From Verpa conica (Eukaryota; Ascomycota; Pezizomycetes; Pezizales; Morchellaceae), in NCBI GenBank assembly GCA_033030425.1, contig JAUFSD010000025.1, positions 372,001 through 436,000 on the forward strand: a stretch of 64,000 nucleotides of DNA, given 5' to 3'. This document shows, piece after piece, positions 46,301 to 59,400 of this stretch (within the stretch, counting starts at the first letter, position 1; each line of letters starts with the position of its first letter). A program made the position numbers and the translations under genes. The notes below the pieces were generated by a model, which was not told the origin of the DNA, made no database searches, and saw only the letters and a program-made list of their open reading frames with translations.

Positions 46301-49300
46301 AAGTGCCACGGCCCTACTCGGGACTTAGATCTACCCTGTAAATAAGCACCGCTACGTTCCGCCCGCTCACTAAGTCTAGATTGATTGCGGCTGCTACGGC
46401 TAGTCCCGCAATCTCGCGGTAGGCTGCATATACATATCGGAGGTGGGGTTAGGCGCTACATGTACTTGTCTAAGTAAGCACAGAACTGTAAATGTACATG
46501 TATCTATGGTATAGCCCGCCTTATTATTACCATTTCCCTGGGAATATATTCCGTAGTAAACGCTTACAAACACCAGTAAGGTAGCAGTAAGAGTCCCGTG
46601 TAAGAATGCAGTCTGGCCTTAAGTTTATGTATAAGAAAATTAACATCTTTGCTTTGTAGTTACGTGGCGTATATGCAGGGTCATGATCACGCGCTTGATG
46701 ACGAGTCCTCCGAGATCCTTCGATTTGAAGGTGAATAACGGTAGTTTCGACAGGCCAATTCCATGCCCAGCTGCATGAATGTTGAGCTCCAGTCCCCGGT
46801 ATTGTCTCCAACGATCGGCGATCATCACCTGGTTTGCGGAACCTTGACCCGGCATATCGGCTGAAGCCTTGGGAGTGTTGACCGCTGTGGATTTTGAAGT
46901 CCCGTTGAGGTGCATACCCGGTCCGGAGGCCCGAGTGGTAATGAGCAGGATGAATCGAACGGCCTTTCGGTACATTCAAGCCTTCAAAACTACCGGCCTG
47001 GAGTCCAGGAAGGTTAATTGGGCTTAAGGCTGGGGTCATTAGTGTTGGCCTACTAATAAAAAGAGCAAGAGCCACCAGTCTTTAGGTCACTAGATGAAAT
47101 GCTGGATGCCTAAGAAAATGAGATGATGAGAAGTACCAGATTTATCTGCTTTTTTCTTACTTGCATCAATGCAGTGGGTTTCTGATGAGGAAGGTATTCT
47201 TTTGCCCTGGCCACAGAAAATCTCAGATATCTAAGCAATCCTGAGTTTGAAACTACTCATGCTTTCTCCCACCTTTAATATGAGCCTTTTATGCAAGGTG
47301 ACCAACACTGGTATCCGTTCCCCCCCTCCTGGCCCTACCTCTGAGTCTTAAGTATTGAGGGCGGTTCCCTAAAACTTACTTTTTTATAAGTGCACGTGGG
47401 GTTTTAACGCACAAGATCATATATGATTTTACCCCCTCTCTTCAATGCATTGTAGCGCCTATATACATGGGACTACAATATAGGGCTGGGACTTGAATTC
47501 ATGGGTCTGCTAAAAAACAAGTCGTTTCTCCCGATTCACAGATAAACTGGATGCCTGATAAGCTGTGGGGGCACGTGCACCTCTATCTAAACTGCACGAT
47601 TAAAACTGCTATATGTATGGTGCAGAAAAAAGGCATAGAGATCGGCTTGGTTAACCCTGTTCACACCATCTTTAAAAAAAAAGATATGTAAGCCATAAGA
47701 AATTGCGCAAGCCACACAAATTAGCAGCCGAAAATCACACATGCTGTGACACTAACAACGATCAACAATTCAAATCTACGTATCATAGGTCAATGATTGG
47801 ATAAGTGGTTTTAGAAGTTCGCCCCCATGCCTCTCGTGCCTTAGCGGACCTGACATGAATCATGTATTTTACTGGCCTTGAGCTGGTCAGGTATTCCGCA
47901 GAAGCCTTTGATTGGATACAACAAATTTAGCTATGCTATGTGACCTACAATATATAGTATCATAACTTCAGTTTTTTCTTCCCCTCCGAACCCCTGTCAA
48001 TGCTAAAAGAATGTTGGAACGGGATCTAGATAGATAGGGTTGCTATAAGGCTGCTTCTTTTATCCCTGTAGTCCTCCTCGAGATATGATAGGCATAGAGG
48101 TTTTATAGCGCGAAATTATGACAGGTCCAACTTTATATTAATTTTGGTATCTTCTAGGTCAATTAGAGTAATGATGCACTGGGTCAACTGATATTCAGTC
48201 TACTAACCCTTAGATCCATGAGCGATAACTATGCGCCGAGGGTTTGTAATTACGGGGGGGAATTAGACACAAGCTTATAAGCGTAGTAGTACAAGTAAGG
48301 TACCGTATGTATTCACTTCTTAGGCTTATAACTACGGAAGTCTTTCCTCCCGGTACATAACAATGTTTGATTTAACCTGACATAGAACATCTGCAACTTG
48401 GCTGGCTAACTGTATATTAAGTTTCTGCCCTGAGCAGACGGTACAAGCGTACGGCTTGTGTAGTTAGAGATAAGCGGTAAGATGTCTCGCCGGGACCCCG
48501 TTTGTATCACCCTTCCCTCTCCAATCAATACACATGAGGCTGATGTTCAATATCTAGCGACCAGTACACCCACCTCACCCTCGCGCTCGAGTGTTTCAGA
48601 CATAGATCATTCCTCTTTTTCTAAAACACTCTCCCCTCCCGCCAAGTCAGGTGTCAAGATAATCGAAGTTATCCTGGGATTCCAAGCCCTTGGGAACACA
48701 GAGTTACCCGGTAACTACCCCCACTAATCGAATTAATATTCCCGATTCGGAGCTGTCATAATGATGGCATCCAAACCACGGGACAAACACCCTCCATCAA
48801 AGATTGAGAGGAATTCAATACCCAGACTCCCCCCTCAATCTTACTGAACACCTAGTACATTAGAGCTCTCGGTATTTATGCACTCAGACATATGTTTCAC
48901 AGAAAAACATTGACAACCCGTAAAAGACAACCTTCTAATCTAAATCAATATTAACTTCTGGCCAAGATTTCGGGGAAAGCGCTCAAAAACTTCCTAAATT
49001 GATATTGGGTTTCCCGAGTATCCGGGGGAGCTGGGCATTGAGCGGAGGTGCCGGCTATCCGGCGTGGCTTGTACCAGTTAGAGTGTTATTGATATATAGT
49101 TCATTTTAGCGAATTTCCAGACGAAAATCATTCGTTGTAGCAAGAAAATTCTATAGATAGCTGTATATTATTTGGACAAGATAACGGATACCTCATGAGG
49201 TAAGGTTTGGTGGCCGTTATAGTTGCTATATTTTTAGATAGTGAATACAGCTAGTAGTAATAGATCAACAATTAAACTGTACTATTCGAGTGATGATGTA

Positions 49301-49490
49301 TGAATATATTTTGAAGATAGTAATATATATATCAGAGCCCAACACAAGATGTTGCTCCCGGCTAAATAAAGAAACATAAACTCACCCTTTCCGCGCCTAG
49401 ACAAAAAAAACGGGGAATAACACGCTCACGCTATCAAACAAGAACTAGTACCAACGAAATAAGGAAAACCCCATTATCTCAAACCCCACC
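43303..49490. other. gene-free block
   Basis: About 6.2 kb including the ABC-transporter promoter (a pyrimidine-rich leader immediately upstream of 43302). GC-richer patches at 44170-44400, 44980-45190 and 46640-47040 contain only overlapping, unsupported frames. An ATG frame at 48482-48727 has no recognisable domain. Probably degenerate repeat DNA. Confidence 0.5.
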
Positions 49491-50825
49491 TTACAACTCC
49501 CCTCCACCTGGAGTCTTCGGCTCCACTCCTTCAGCCTTAGCGCCTTCTGTCCCCTTCATGCTAGCACTACTACTGACAGCTTCGGCTGGTACAACTACGT
49601 CCTCCATAACAACAATTTTCTCCTCGATGAGTGACGGAACTCGCTTCGTTGGCCACAGACTCTCCTTGATAAGTTTCTTGTACCCAGCAACGGCCTCAAC
49701 AAGATCAGACTTGAGAACATATTCGTTGTCAGAATGCGCTGTTATGATTGATCCGGGCCCGTAGAGGTATTTCTTATGTTCTCCCTGGAGGTTAGGGACG
49801 TCAGTGCCGTATGAACAAACGACGGTCTGAAAACCCTCCACATCATAGTCGAGTTCCTGCGGCCCGTATGTGACGCCAAGGAACTTAATTTCCACAGGAA
49901 GATTCTGAATGCTCTTCTTAATTGCCGCAAGAGTCTCGTCGAGGTCACCGGCAACCCGGACAAGGACAGATGCAGTGGCATGAGGTGAGATAACATTCGC
50001 CGCAACGCCACCTTCAATTTTCCCAATATTCATAGTCGACTCTCCGAGGAGATCAGAGGATGGCAACTTCGTATTCTCGAGGTTGTACAGCGCACGAATA
50101 AGGTGGCTATTCGCGTTGACCCCCAACTGTGGGTATCCCGAGTGGCTTGCGCGGCCCTCAGCAATGACTTCAAACATGATAATCCCCTTGTGTCCTACAG
50201 CAAGTTTGTTCTCCGTAGGTTCACCAAAAATAACAGTATTCCAGGTAACACCGAGGGAGTTTGCGGTCTTCATGCCATCCCCAGTGGTTTCTTCGCCAAC
50301 TACAAATAGGAGGGATACATCACCCTCGTGGATGGTAGAGGAGGCGATAAGTTCCTCAACCGCTGTGATCTGTGCAGCCACACTCCCTTTTGCATCGTTT
50401 GACCCACGGCCATAGATGCTCCCTGATGAAACACGGTAGGGTATATACGGCGGGACTGTGTCGATATGGGAAGTTATAAGCGTGTGTGTGGTGCGGTTCC
50501 CACCGATATAGGCGAATATATTAAATCTTTCGCCATCTTCAGACACACTCTGCGTCTCGACCGTGAAGTTCTTGGAGACAAGGTAGGCCGAGAGCCATTC
50601 GCCGACTTCGCGCTCGTTACCAGTGAGCGAGGGGATGTCAATAAGGGACTTGTGCAGGGAGAACAGTGGGGAAGTGGCGATCGGGTCTGCGTAGTTCTTG
50701 ATAAATTGTGGGAGTTCGAGGGACTCAAAGCGCGTCTTCAGGGTTTCGAGGGTGAAAGGAAGCTTGAACGCATTTGATGCGAGGGGGAGGATGAGGACAG
50801 CCAGGGGAATTGGAGAGACCTTCAT
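49491..50825 (-). CDS. secreted M20-family metallopeptidase (carboxypeptidase / acetylornithine-deacetylase-like)
   Basis: Single-exon gene of 444 residues. The frame is open further upstream to 50978, but the only ATG is at 50825, and it begins a signal peptide (MKVSPIPLAVLILPLASNA). M20 metal ligands and the catalytic pair are present in order: SHIDTVPPYIPY (His and Asp), GRGSNDAKGS (bridging Asp), VVGEETTGDG (Glu-Glu), FGEPTENKLAVGHKG (ligand) and ITAHSDNEYV (last His). The dimerisation lid starts near EVIAEGRASHSGYPQLGVNA. The family removes N-acyl groups or C-terminal residues; the exact substrate cannot be read. A Thr/Ala/Glu-rich tail of about 40 residues ends the protein. It is divergent from SLD5, sharing 332 bp. 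Confidence 0.9.
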   Translation of the reverse strand: MKVSPIPLAVLILPLASNAFKLPFTLETLKTRFESLELPQFIKNYADPIATSPLFSLHKSLIDIPSLTGNEREVGEWLSAYLVSKNFTVETQSVSEDGERFNIFAYIGGNRTTHTLITSHIDTVPPYIPYRVSSGSIYGRGSNDAKGSVAAQITAVEELIASSTIHEGDVSLLFVVGEETTGDGMKTANSLGVTWNTVIFGEPTENKLAVGHKGIIMFEVIAEGRASHSGYPQLGVNANSHLIRALYNLENTKLPSSDLLGESTMNIGKIEGGVAANVISPHATASVLVRVAGDLDETLAAIKKSIQNLPVEIKFLGVTYGPQELDYDVEGFQTVVCSYGTDVPNLQGEHKKYLYGPGSIITAHSDNEYVLKSDLVEAVAGYKKLIKESLWPTKRVPSLIEEKIVVMEDVVVPAEAVSSSASMKGTEGAKAEGVEPKTPGGGEL

Positions 50826-51157
50826 GACTACAGATAAGGCGAAGAGTACAATAGCCGGAAGGTGAAGATGAAGCTGAAGATGAAGCTGAAGGTAACGATG
50901 AAGATGACGATGAAGATGACGATGAAAGTGAAGAAGTGTAGATGAGAGAAGTGTAGTAGATGTTTTGGTGGCAGCCAAGGACAGAGGTGGTCAATTGGAT
51001 GTTGTAATGCTGCAGTAAACACTGGGGGGAATTCAAGGCACAGGCCCAGGCATCAAAATAAAGGATGACGCTGCCAAGCCCCCTCAACACTCTGCAGCCG
51101 GGTAACACCCTCCACGTCTCCCCGCAGTTTCCCCCCTTCGCGTCTCCCTCACGCACA
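50826..51157. promoter_or_regulatory. bidirectional promoter of the M20 peptidase and SLD5
   Basis: The 332-bp spacer between two divergent ATGs. It contains the GAAGAT/GAAGCT repeat tract at 50861-50936 on the peptidase side and a C-rich segment beside SLD5. No individual factor site is claimed. Confidence 0.6.
50861..50936. repeat. imperfect GAA/GAT triplet-hexamer repeat
   Basis: Repeats of GATGAAGCTGAA, then GATGAAGATGAC, in the peptidase 5' leader. On the coding strand this reads CTTCATCTTCAG-like and would encode His/Leu runs if translated, but there is no ATG ahead of it. Confidence 0.8.
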
Positions 51158-51946
51158 ATGGACATCGACGATCTCCTCCAAGAACTCGACGACAACAGTG
51201 TCCCCGCAGGAACCCGTGATATCAACGATCTCACCCAGGCATGGATCGCCGAACGGACAGCTCCCGAGATCCTGCCCTATCAGAATGATTTACTCGAAAG
51301 GTTGATGGAGCGGATACGGGTGCAGGTACGGGGGCTCTATCCGACTGGGGGCAGAAGGGAAAGCTAACTTGCCCCACGTCTGGTGTTCCCGGGGGATAGA
51401 TTGAACTAGTCGAAACACAAACTGGAGATCTGGATCCAAAGACAAATTTCAGCTTGATCTTGATACAGACAGAGCTGGAGCGGGTCAAATTTCTCGTTCG
51501 TAGCTACCTCCGTGCTCGAATTCACAAGGTATTGCCCCAGAACCACATGCTCACTGTGGTCAATCCCTTTCTAACTCCCCTAGATCGACAAACATGCGAT
51601 CCATATTCTCACTACCCCCTCCATCCGTGGTCGCCTCAGCCCTCCAGAGCTCTCATACCTCAAATCTCATCTTGCTCTCCTCAACTCCCATTATCTCTCA
51701 TCCTTCCTCCGTAACTTCCCGGAACAGCTACGTCGCCTCGATGACAAAGCCGGTGGTATCTCCATGGTGGAGGAACCAGACCTCGACGGTGCAGTATTCT
51801 GCAAGGTTGTAAAAGATGTCGATGACCGCACTGTTAAGATCCCGGGAACAGACGCCGAGTTCGAACTCAAGCGGGGTGACGTCTATGTAGTCAGGTACTC
51901 AGCGGTAAGGGAGTTTGTGTTGACGGGAGAGGTGGAGTTGATTTAG
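51158..51946 (+). CDS. SLD5: GINS complex subunit SLD5
   Basis: Exons are 51158-51325, 51400-51528 and 51584-51946, giving 219 residues, the usual SLD5 size (about 220-290). It is one of four GINS subunits in the CMG replicative helicase. The N-terminus [20 protein letters not shown] leads into helices [20 protein letters not shown] and [19 protein letters not shown]. The A domain continues [20 protein letters not shown] with ARIHKIDKHA across intron 2. The B domain at the C-terminus reads [18 protein letters not shown] and [20 protein letters not shown]. Both introns are phase 0. Assignment is by whole-length motif agreement with SLD5 rather than PSF1-3. Confidence 0.93.
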
Positions 51947-53479
51947 TGCTGTGTGCTGGCGTTATAGTGGTGGTGATTTTTCTTCTTCCGGGAGTCAATT
52001 TGTGATTTGGGGATCGTAAATATCTATCAGTGTTGGTTCCTTTACATACAGGCGCTTTTTATATTAGGTGTGGGGATTGAAGATCATATAGTTCCAATAC
52101 CACTATCCATAGCCCGTGAATTTCTATACCGTGCGTTGCGTCATGTATCATCACTCGTAGATTATATCTACAGCCATGGGAAATTGACACCAGATAGGAC
52201 CCTATACATAATAACTACAAGCGGGGCTATTCTCCATACCCATAGAATAAAAATCCATTATCAGTCTTATAATAGAACTAACCTTGCACCCTTACTAGCT
52301 ACATACCGTCTGATAGTATCTATCTTAGATGTTTTAAGAATACCTAGTAGCCCTCTAGAGCCTGGATCATACTACAATCCAAGTAAGATCTTACTGGGGC
52401 GATAACCTATTGAACTTAAGAGGTAAAAACTGTAGATAATAAAAAGCACGATAGTCAATTCCTGCCCTAGGGGCGTACTCCTACTCCTATATATCCCATA
52501 TTGGGCCGTTGTCGGCCCGCTATGGAGGTCTCGCCGAAATGACAGGCGAATATCTGGGCTATTTAGGAAGATCTACAACAAAAACAACTGCACCTGGTTT
52601 CGAGTGATGTCTTATGACGAAAATAGTACTACATTACAGGGATAGCTTTATACATGAACCACCTATAAAACTAATAACAAGCATGACTAGCATTTAGCCT
52701 GATAACACTTGCTCAGCGGGAGATCTCACTAGCGGTATCACGGTGTAGTTGAAGGCTTGGCATGCAAACAGGACCTGGGGCTAATTTTTTGTTTGCAAAT
52801 CTACCTACTAATTTGATTCGCTAAGCATGAATATTCATTAAAGAGCCACCCTCAAAATCACAATTAACGATCTCCTTAATTTCACTAATATGATACATCT
52901 TTCCTATCCGCATTTTGATATCTCAGAAAGGAGGGGGAAAAGAAAAAGAAAGAAAAAACCGTATCGTGCCCATGACCCCATTTTTAGCCCTCAAAAACAC
53001 AATACAATGCCTGATTATATAGCAAAATTGAAAAGGAAAAGGAAAAAATAAAGCACAAACACTTCTTCCCTACCACTTCCCAGGTAAACGTTTGGTAAAC
53101 ATGTGAGCTGGTTGTTTGCAGCGTAGCATGAAGACAAAAACGTAGAGCAGAGCTGCAGCCACCAAGAATGAGATGAGATAAAAACGAGAATGATAACAAG
53201 AAAAGACCCCGAGAAGCATAAAAGACATAAGAACATAACTCCATGACAAAGAAAAGTAGGAAAGAAATCATAAAACGATACATTGGAGCAGATGGAAGAG
53301 GGCCTAGCCTCTCACCACCTCCCCAGCTCCGTGGCAAAAAGACTCCCGCATCCATCTAATTACCCAAACATACTTTTTTTTGTTCGCATTAGAGAAACAG
53401 GTGAATTGTCAAGAGATAAAAGAAAAAAGAAAAGAAAAGAAAAGAGAACCCTGGTAGAATCGAACTAGTGGTAGATAGT
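51947..53479. other. intergenic, convergent 3' flanks
   Basis: About 1.5 kb between the ends of SLD5 and NOT1. A frame at 52007-52405 is open for 132 codons but starts at TTG with no ATG or acceptor, so it is not called. There is a purine-rich AAAAGAAAAG tract near 53020-53050 and again at 53422-53446. Confidence 0.5.
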
Positions 53480-56400
53480 TTATTGGCGAGGTGGTGACGA
53501 TGAGTTATTAATATGTTGAAACAAAGCTCCAAATAGTCGTTCGATCTATTCAAGTAGAATTAGCACAAATATCTAGGGTTAAAGAATCATATGAGAAGAT
53601 CACGTACCTCTGGTGCTGACTTGATGAATGGTAGGTTCCAGAAATCGTAAGTTGGGTTCTTGAGCAACTCAAGAAGGGTAATGATCAATCCCCACGGATG
53701 AGGTCGATGAACAATCAGCCTCTCCAGCAATACACGTGTGATTTGCTGGCGGACGTCTGATTCAGTAGATTTGTCCTGAACAGGTCCAAATAAGAATAAA
53801 AGTAGATAACTGAAGTAGTGAGTATGGCTGTTGGGGTAGCGAAGGTGGTTTGCAATAGCGCTGAGGAAGAAGTAACGTGCTTGCGGGCTCAGGTCCGCCG
53901 CCAACCTCGCGAATAAAGCTGCATGTGGGCTCGTAGTTTGGAATGTCAAACCCTTCGCGTTCATGTCTTTGATTGCCTCTACTCCCACATACAACACAAG
54001 GCTGTTGAGAATGCTAGAGTTCACAGTGACAGTTGCAAAGCCAAGCCCAGCTTCCTTCCTCGGCTCAGTCTCTAGCCTCTCTAGAATTCCACGGATAGCG
54101 GCGTTGCTGGGCCCTTCAGTAGAAACCAAGCACGAATCCACCAGATCTTTAACCCCACTCTTAATAAGAGGTCGGAGAACATCACCACAGATCTTCGGTG
54201 CGACCCGAATTTCGGGAAGACGATCAACCTTCAAGCCCGCGGTGAATGGATCCGGGAGATCAGAAAGTGTGGAGGGATATGCGCTCAAGATGAGATTGCG
54301 AAGTTGAGTGCAGTGCACTGGGATGACCTCACAGATCGAAAAGTGCCACTCAGCAAGGAATTCTGGGAAGTCGTGGTGTAAGACCAAAAGGATTCTGAGC
54401 ACACCCCTGTAAAGTAATTTGATGACCGGAGGGATGGGTAGTTCCTTTAGTAGAGTGCCGATATAAATCAACATAGTCTCTAGTATTTTTGCGAACGTCG
54501 AGCAGCCTTTGGCGCCCTCAATCGTTAAGAGTTTTGGCATAAAGTACCGGTGGCACACCAACGCCATCCAATGAAAGCTGAACATCGGGTAGAATGCTGG
54601 TTGAATTGTCAAGAAGCACTCCGAAAACGCCATCAATATCCTCTCTTGATATGCCCCCAACTGACTTTCGATGCAATTGTATTCGTATAACATGGTCGAA
54701 AAGAACCTAAAGAAGACCTTCTGAGAGAAATGCTCCCCACGAGTCTCATTGTGGTAGTTAAACACAAAAACCACTAAAGCCAGGATGCTGTTGAGATAAT
54801 CTGCCTTATCTAAGAGCTGACCCTTGGCATCGTCCTCTACTTGATATTTAACAAGTAGGATGACTAGCTTCGCTAGTGCATCAATTGGAATATAGCAGTT
54901 GGTCTGAATGCTTCCACCATTAACAGTAGCCTGCTCGTACTCACCTATGCAGAATTCGATGCAGGTCCGGAAAAATTCGCAGGAAGACGCCATGTCGGCG
55001 AGAACCTTACCCTGGTGAAGCTGCATAATGAATGCTGAATAGTTCTTTTCCGTCGTAGAAAGATGTTGGCAAAGCTGCATCCATTCAGTAAAGATGTATT
55101 CCATCTGATCTCTTTTTTCACGATCTTCGAGATCTAATTGATCTTGCTCATCCTTCTCTTCCGGTCCTTGGATCTCTCTGACTAAATCTAGCGCAACCTT
55201 GTTGGTCGGCTCCTGTTTCAACCAATGACCTAAAGCATCGAGAGATGCCGCAAAATCAGATCTCAAGGCCAGTGGATTCGGTCCTAGAACAGTTTCTTTC
55301 ATCAATCTCGACAAAAACTCTAGAGTACGGGGTTTTCTCGCATTGAGGAACTTGGCGATTGTTGTGTCAAGATGTGTGAGTGACAGTAAGTCTGTTTTTA
55401 GGAGCATGACTGTAACTGGAGCATTAAAGAGTCGCTTTACGCTATTAGTTTAGCTCGGCCTGGCATAGATCAAGCTTCTTACCTCATCTTCTCGCGGTTG
55501 GGCAAGCCATAGCACAACATCCTGCCTCGTGTTTGCCGAAAGCTCACATACTTTCCGAAGGAGATAAACCAAGGCCTCCACTTCTAATTGAGTCTGATCT
55601 TGGCCATCGGTGAAAAGTATCTGACATATTTGGGAGGCCACTGCTGAACATAGACCATCCTTTACAGGACGCGTGATAAGTGGAGGATTTACAGAAATAT
55701 TCTGTAGGATTGTATTACAGAAATGGAAGATAGGGTGTTCTGTGCTGATATCCTCGAGGTGTTCTTCATCACTACCCCTTGCAGCCCTTCGCATTTCACC
55801 CAAAAACGACTACGGTTGTTAATACCTCTAAAATACGTAAACTGAAGTGGATCTTGGGAACTACTTACACCAATTTTGTTATTTAGGTCTTTCGGATCAA
55901 TTTGTAGCTGCTGATGAACACCGGTAGGCTGCTCTGGAGCCCGCTGTTGTATATCAACAACCCCAGTAGACTGCACTCCACCTGGCAAGTAATCTGACGG
56001 GAAAGAATCACCAAAAGAGTTTCTCGCCGCCGCCTCATTACTGACGATTCTTGGTGCCCTACCAAAATCATCATACACGCTCATTTGCTGCGGTGTAATT
56101 CCACCGGGTTTTAATCTGAACTGGTCTGGGAGTTGGAAGGCAATTCTGGGAATGTTGGTCGCCATAAATGGATGTAATATCCTTCGTTCTCGGTGCTGCT
56201 TTCGAGTCTGGTAGGCTTGAGCCAAGCTGTCATCAATTTCAGGAATAGCTCGGTCCTGTGCTGTTTTCTCGATGATATTGCAAGCAAGATCAATATTGTC
56301 ATTAACACACATTGTGACTGTTTGATCGGAAACCGACGCCTCATTGTATCCATTCTGCACAAGCAACGAACGGATATTGTTTGTCATGCTCATACGTAAT

Positions 56401-59400
56401 GGATCCTTACAAGTCACGTGCGCAAGGCTACCAGCGAGGTGTCGAACGAGGTTATGGGCAGCATTCCTCATCTTGTTTTCATCGCCTTCAGTAGCATAGT
56501 CTTTCTGGATAAGCTCAGCTGTCGAAATGCTGGCGATTGTAACGGATCTCTCAACCACTGGCCCAATAATCTCTCGGATTGCGCGGTCGATGGCGGTTTG
56601 TAATATTCTCTTCAAAGCAGGATGCTGGATTAGCGAGTTTATTATGACCTCGTCGGCGTAGCCAGAGGGAACCGGGTCGGTGATTTGCGCGAAACCTTGT
56701 GGGGGTTGCAAAGAGAGTTCTTCTATTGGTGGTAGTACTTCTTCCTCTTTCACAGCGGGCCTATCTCTCGTCTCCCTAATATCGGTTGCAGGTTCAATCG
56801 TCTTGATGTCTAGACCTAGATTTTTACAGAGGACTTCAATCTCAAACCTCGAGTTAAGCTTGAGCTCAACATGTTGGTAAAGTTCCGCTAGGAGCCGAAT
56901 GATGGCCATCAACCAAGGATTTGGAGGTTTGAATACTGTTGATTTTGTTGATTGCTCTAGGACTTTGCGTGTAAAAGGTAGGACGACGCTGAGCCTCTCG
57001 GTGACGTATCCCTCGATAATCAGATCTTTAAAAGAAACATTCTTGAACTTTATTGGCTTATCCTTTGCAATTGTCAGTCCCCCCAGCCAGCTTGCTAGTT
57101 GCTTCAAGTACGTCCTCTCGCTAGCGTTTTGCATAGTAGCTTCCGCGTTAAGCATGCCGATGATATTGATATACGTTTCCCGCAACACTTCTGACATCAA
57201 GCCCTTATGCCCAAATTTATCCAACAAGTCTAGGTATAGCCCGTGGTAGTTAGGTTCCATCTTCGCACGCTTGACGACCAAATAATCAGCGAACCACTGG
57301 TGGTGTTCATCCTGTAATGCATCCTTCAAATCTTTGAGTTTGCTCTCTAGATTCGTATGAGAAAGGTTGTTAACAATAAACAAAACCTTATCCTGCACCT
57401 CAATACTAGGGTCTTTGTACAGTGACTGGTCGCGGAGTGGTGGGTCCGCATTTACAGACTGGAATTGCGGGTGTGATGGCTGGACAGGAGATGCGGGGCG
57501 GGCAGTAGAGTTCCCATTAGTTAAGGCCGGTGCTAGGTCATCAAGGTCTGTATTTCCATTAATGGGCTGCTGCTCAATCTGTCTATCCGCAGCACCAGAG
57601 ATGACATCCTGAACTATATTCCAAATGTCTGTTCCCTGAAGTCCGGGGACTTGCGCCAATAATTTGCAATATTCTTTCCACTCTTTTAATCGATCCTTGA
57701 AGTGCAAGAGTGCTTGAAGACCAAACTTGTACATAGTGGAAGAAGGCTCGTGATCGCGAACAGCTTGCCATACCATCGCCAAAGCAACCCGCAATGGAAT
57801 ACCATCAATAAGCTTGTATAGAATTATACTCCCAAATAGAACTGAGGTTGTAGCAAGGGCTTGTAGAGGGTACGAAGGATAGCAATGATACTCGTCGAAT
57901 AAACCGTGGATCATACAAGCAAATAGGTCCTGTTCTCGGGGAACGCTAGAGACTTTAAGTTTCTGGAGGAATTGAACTACCTCGTTGAGTTCAGTCTCTT
58001 GACTATACATCATCTTGTAGTTCTGCTGCATGTCCTTATCGACGTGGGGTGGGAACCCGTTGCTTTCGGCGTTGTTTTGTAAAATAGTGGCATCCATTCC
58101 ACAGCCGAGGTTTATTAGACGGGGATAGGCCTGGATACAAAGCCGTTGACACTCTGTAACCCTCTCTTGATGCTCCTGGGTCATGGGCGGTTGACTAATA
58201 GTATATTAGTATAACGAACATGGCAGTATGAATGCGGGCAGAAGCTTACTTTTTGTCTAGCAAGGTAAGAAATGTGTGTACAGGCCCTACCCGAAGACTA
58301 ACCATGGTCTGTTTACCGCCTTCCCTTGCTTGGGTGTATTCTGCATCGGCTTTCATATGTAAGAACCTATAGCACTGCATTACAAAATCTCCCTCATATT
58401 TACTAATCATCTCCTGGAGCCATTTCTCCAAGTTGAGATATTCTCTTCTGGCAGCTAATGCAGCAACATCCAATACGAAGGCAGCATTTTGCGCCTCTAG
58501 TAGATCGCTAAGACATCGGAGATCTTGAGAAATGTCAAGAATCCGGGTGATATTTAGGTTGTTACTGGCGTGGTATTCGAGGAATCGATTTGTGACAAAT
58601 GGTTTATCAACTTGCCATAATCTCCAGAAGACTAACTGGTGGCTAGTATGTCCCTCGAAGAATATATCAAGCAACTTTGAAACAATACGATCCAGGGTTT
58701 GGGGCCAAGGCTTCGAAATCATCAAGGCTCCGCAAAGAAGAAGTTCTGGTGTAAATTTGGCCGCTTTCTCCATTTCCGCTTGTGCTGCTTGCTGTACATC
58801 TGCGGGAATAGAATCGTCTAAAGCCAAATAAAATAGAACATCGACAGCATCAAAAGAGATGAATTTGTGGGTTTCGAAAGTAGCGACCATGAGTTTGAGA
58901 GCGCTGCTTGCAGTGGCGAAATCTGCAGAAGAGAAGACCTTTCGGATCCCAGGAATTCTTGTAACATCCAAAGTATCTGCCTTGATATAACCCCTCAATA
59001 CTGACCATTGTGCCCGTGGGTGCTCCCACCTCCCACCCCAAAGTCTATAAATTGGAAACTCGGCGCTACTAGTTCCATGCTGCAAAGCGCTCAAGATGAC
59101 ATGCAACCCTTCTGGGCCCTCCAAAACAAAGTCTTCCCGATCCAAACCTTCAATAACTCTCTCCCAGTCAAACGATTGGGCCAAGTTTTCTTGTTGTAAA
59201 GCCTGCACGAAAATATCTGCATGCCATGCAATTGCGTTCCGGCTTGTTGCCATGAGAACCAAGACATCCGTGACCTCACTCTCCGATATCTGAACCCTCC
59301 ATTTCCGCTTCAACACCTCCCTACACTTTTCCAACGAGGCTGTGCTATCTGGTCCAATTTGCTGGAATATCTGTACCAGGGATTCTTGCTGTCGTAACTT

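Noticed and set aside
46527..47075. Minus-strand frame of 182 codons
   Set aside because: It starts at a non-ATG codon. A second frame overlaps it on the same strand with equal plausibility. There are no domain motifs and its composition is that of the flanks.
48482..48727. ATG frame of 81 codons (Ser/Pro-rich)
   Set aside because: Isolated in a gene-free block; low-complexity, no partner exon, no family resemblance.
50826..50978. N-terminal extension of the M20 peptidase
   Set aside because: The open frame has no ATG before 50825 and encodes a His/Leu repeat from the triplet tract; the signal peptide begins at the 50825 ATG.
52007..52405. Plus-strand frame of 132 codons after SLD5
   Set aside because: It begins at TTG, contains no ATG near the start, has no acceptor site and shows no recognisable motif.
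53440..53475. tRNA-like T-arm (GTTCGATTC) on the minus strand
   Set aside because: Only three of five T-stem pairs form and no acceptor, D or anticodon arms are present; it lies in the NOT1 3' flank.
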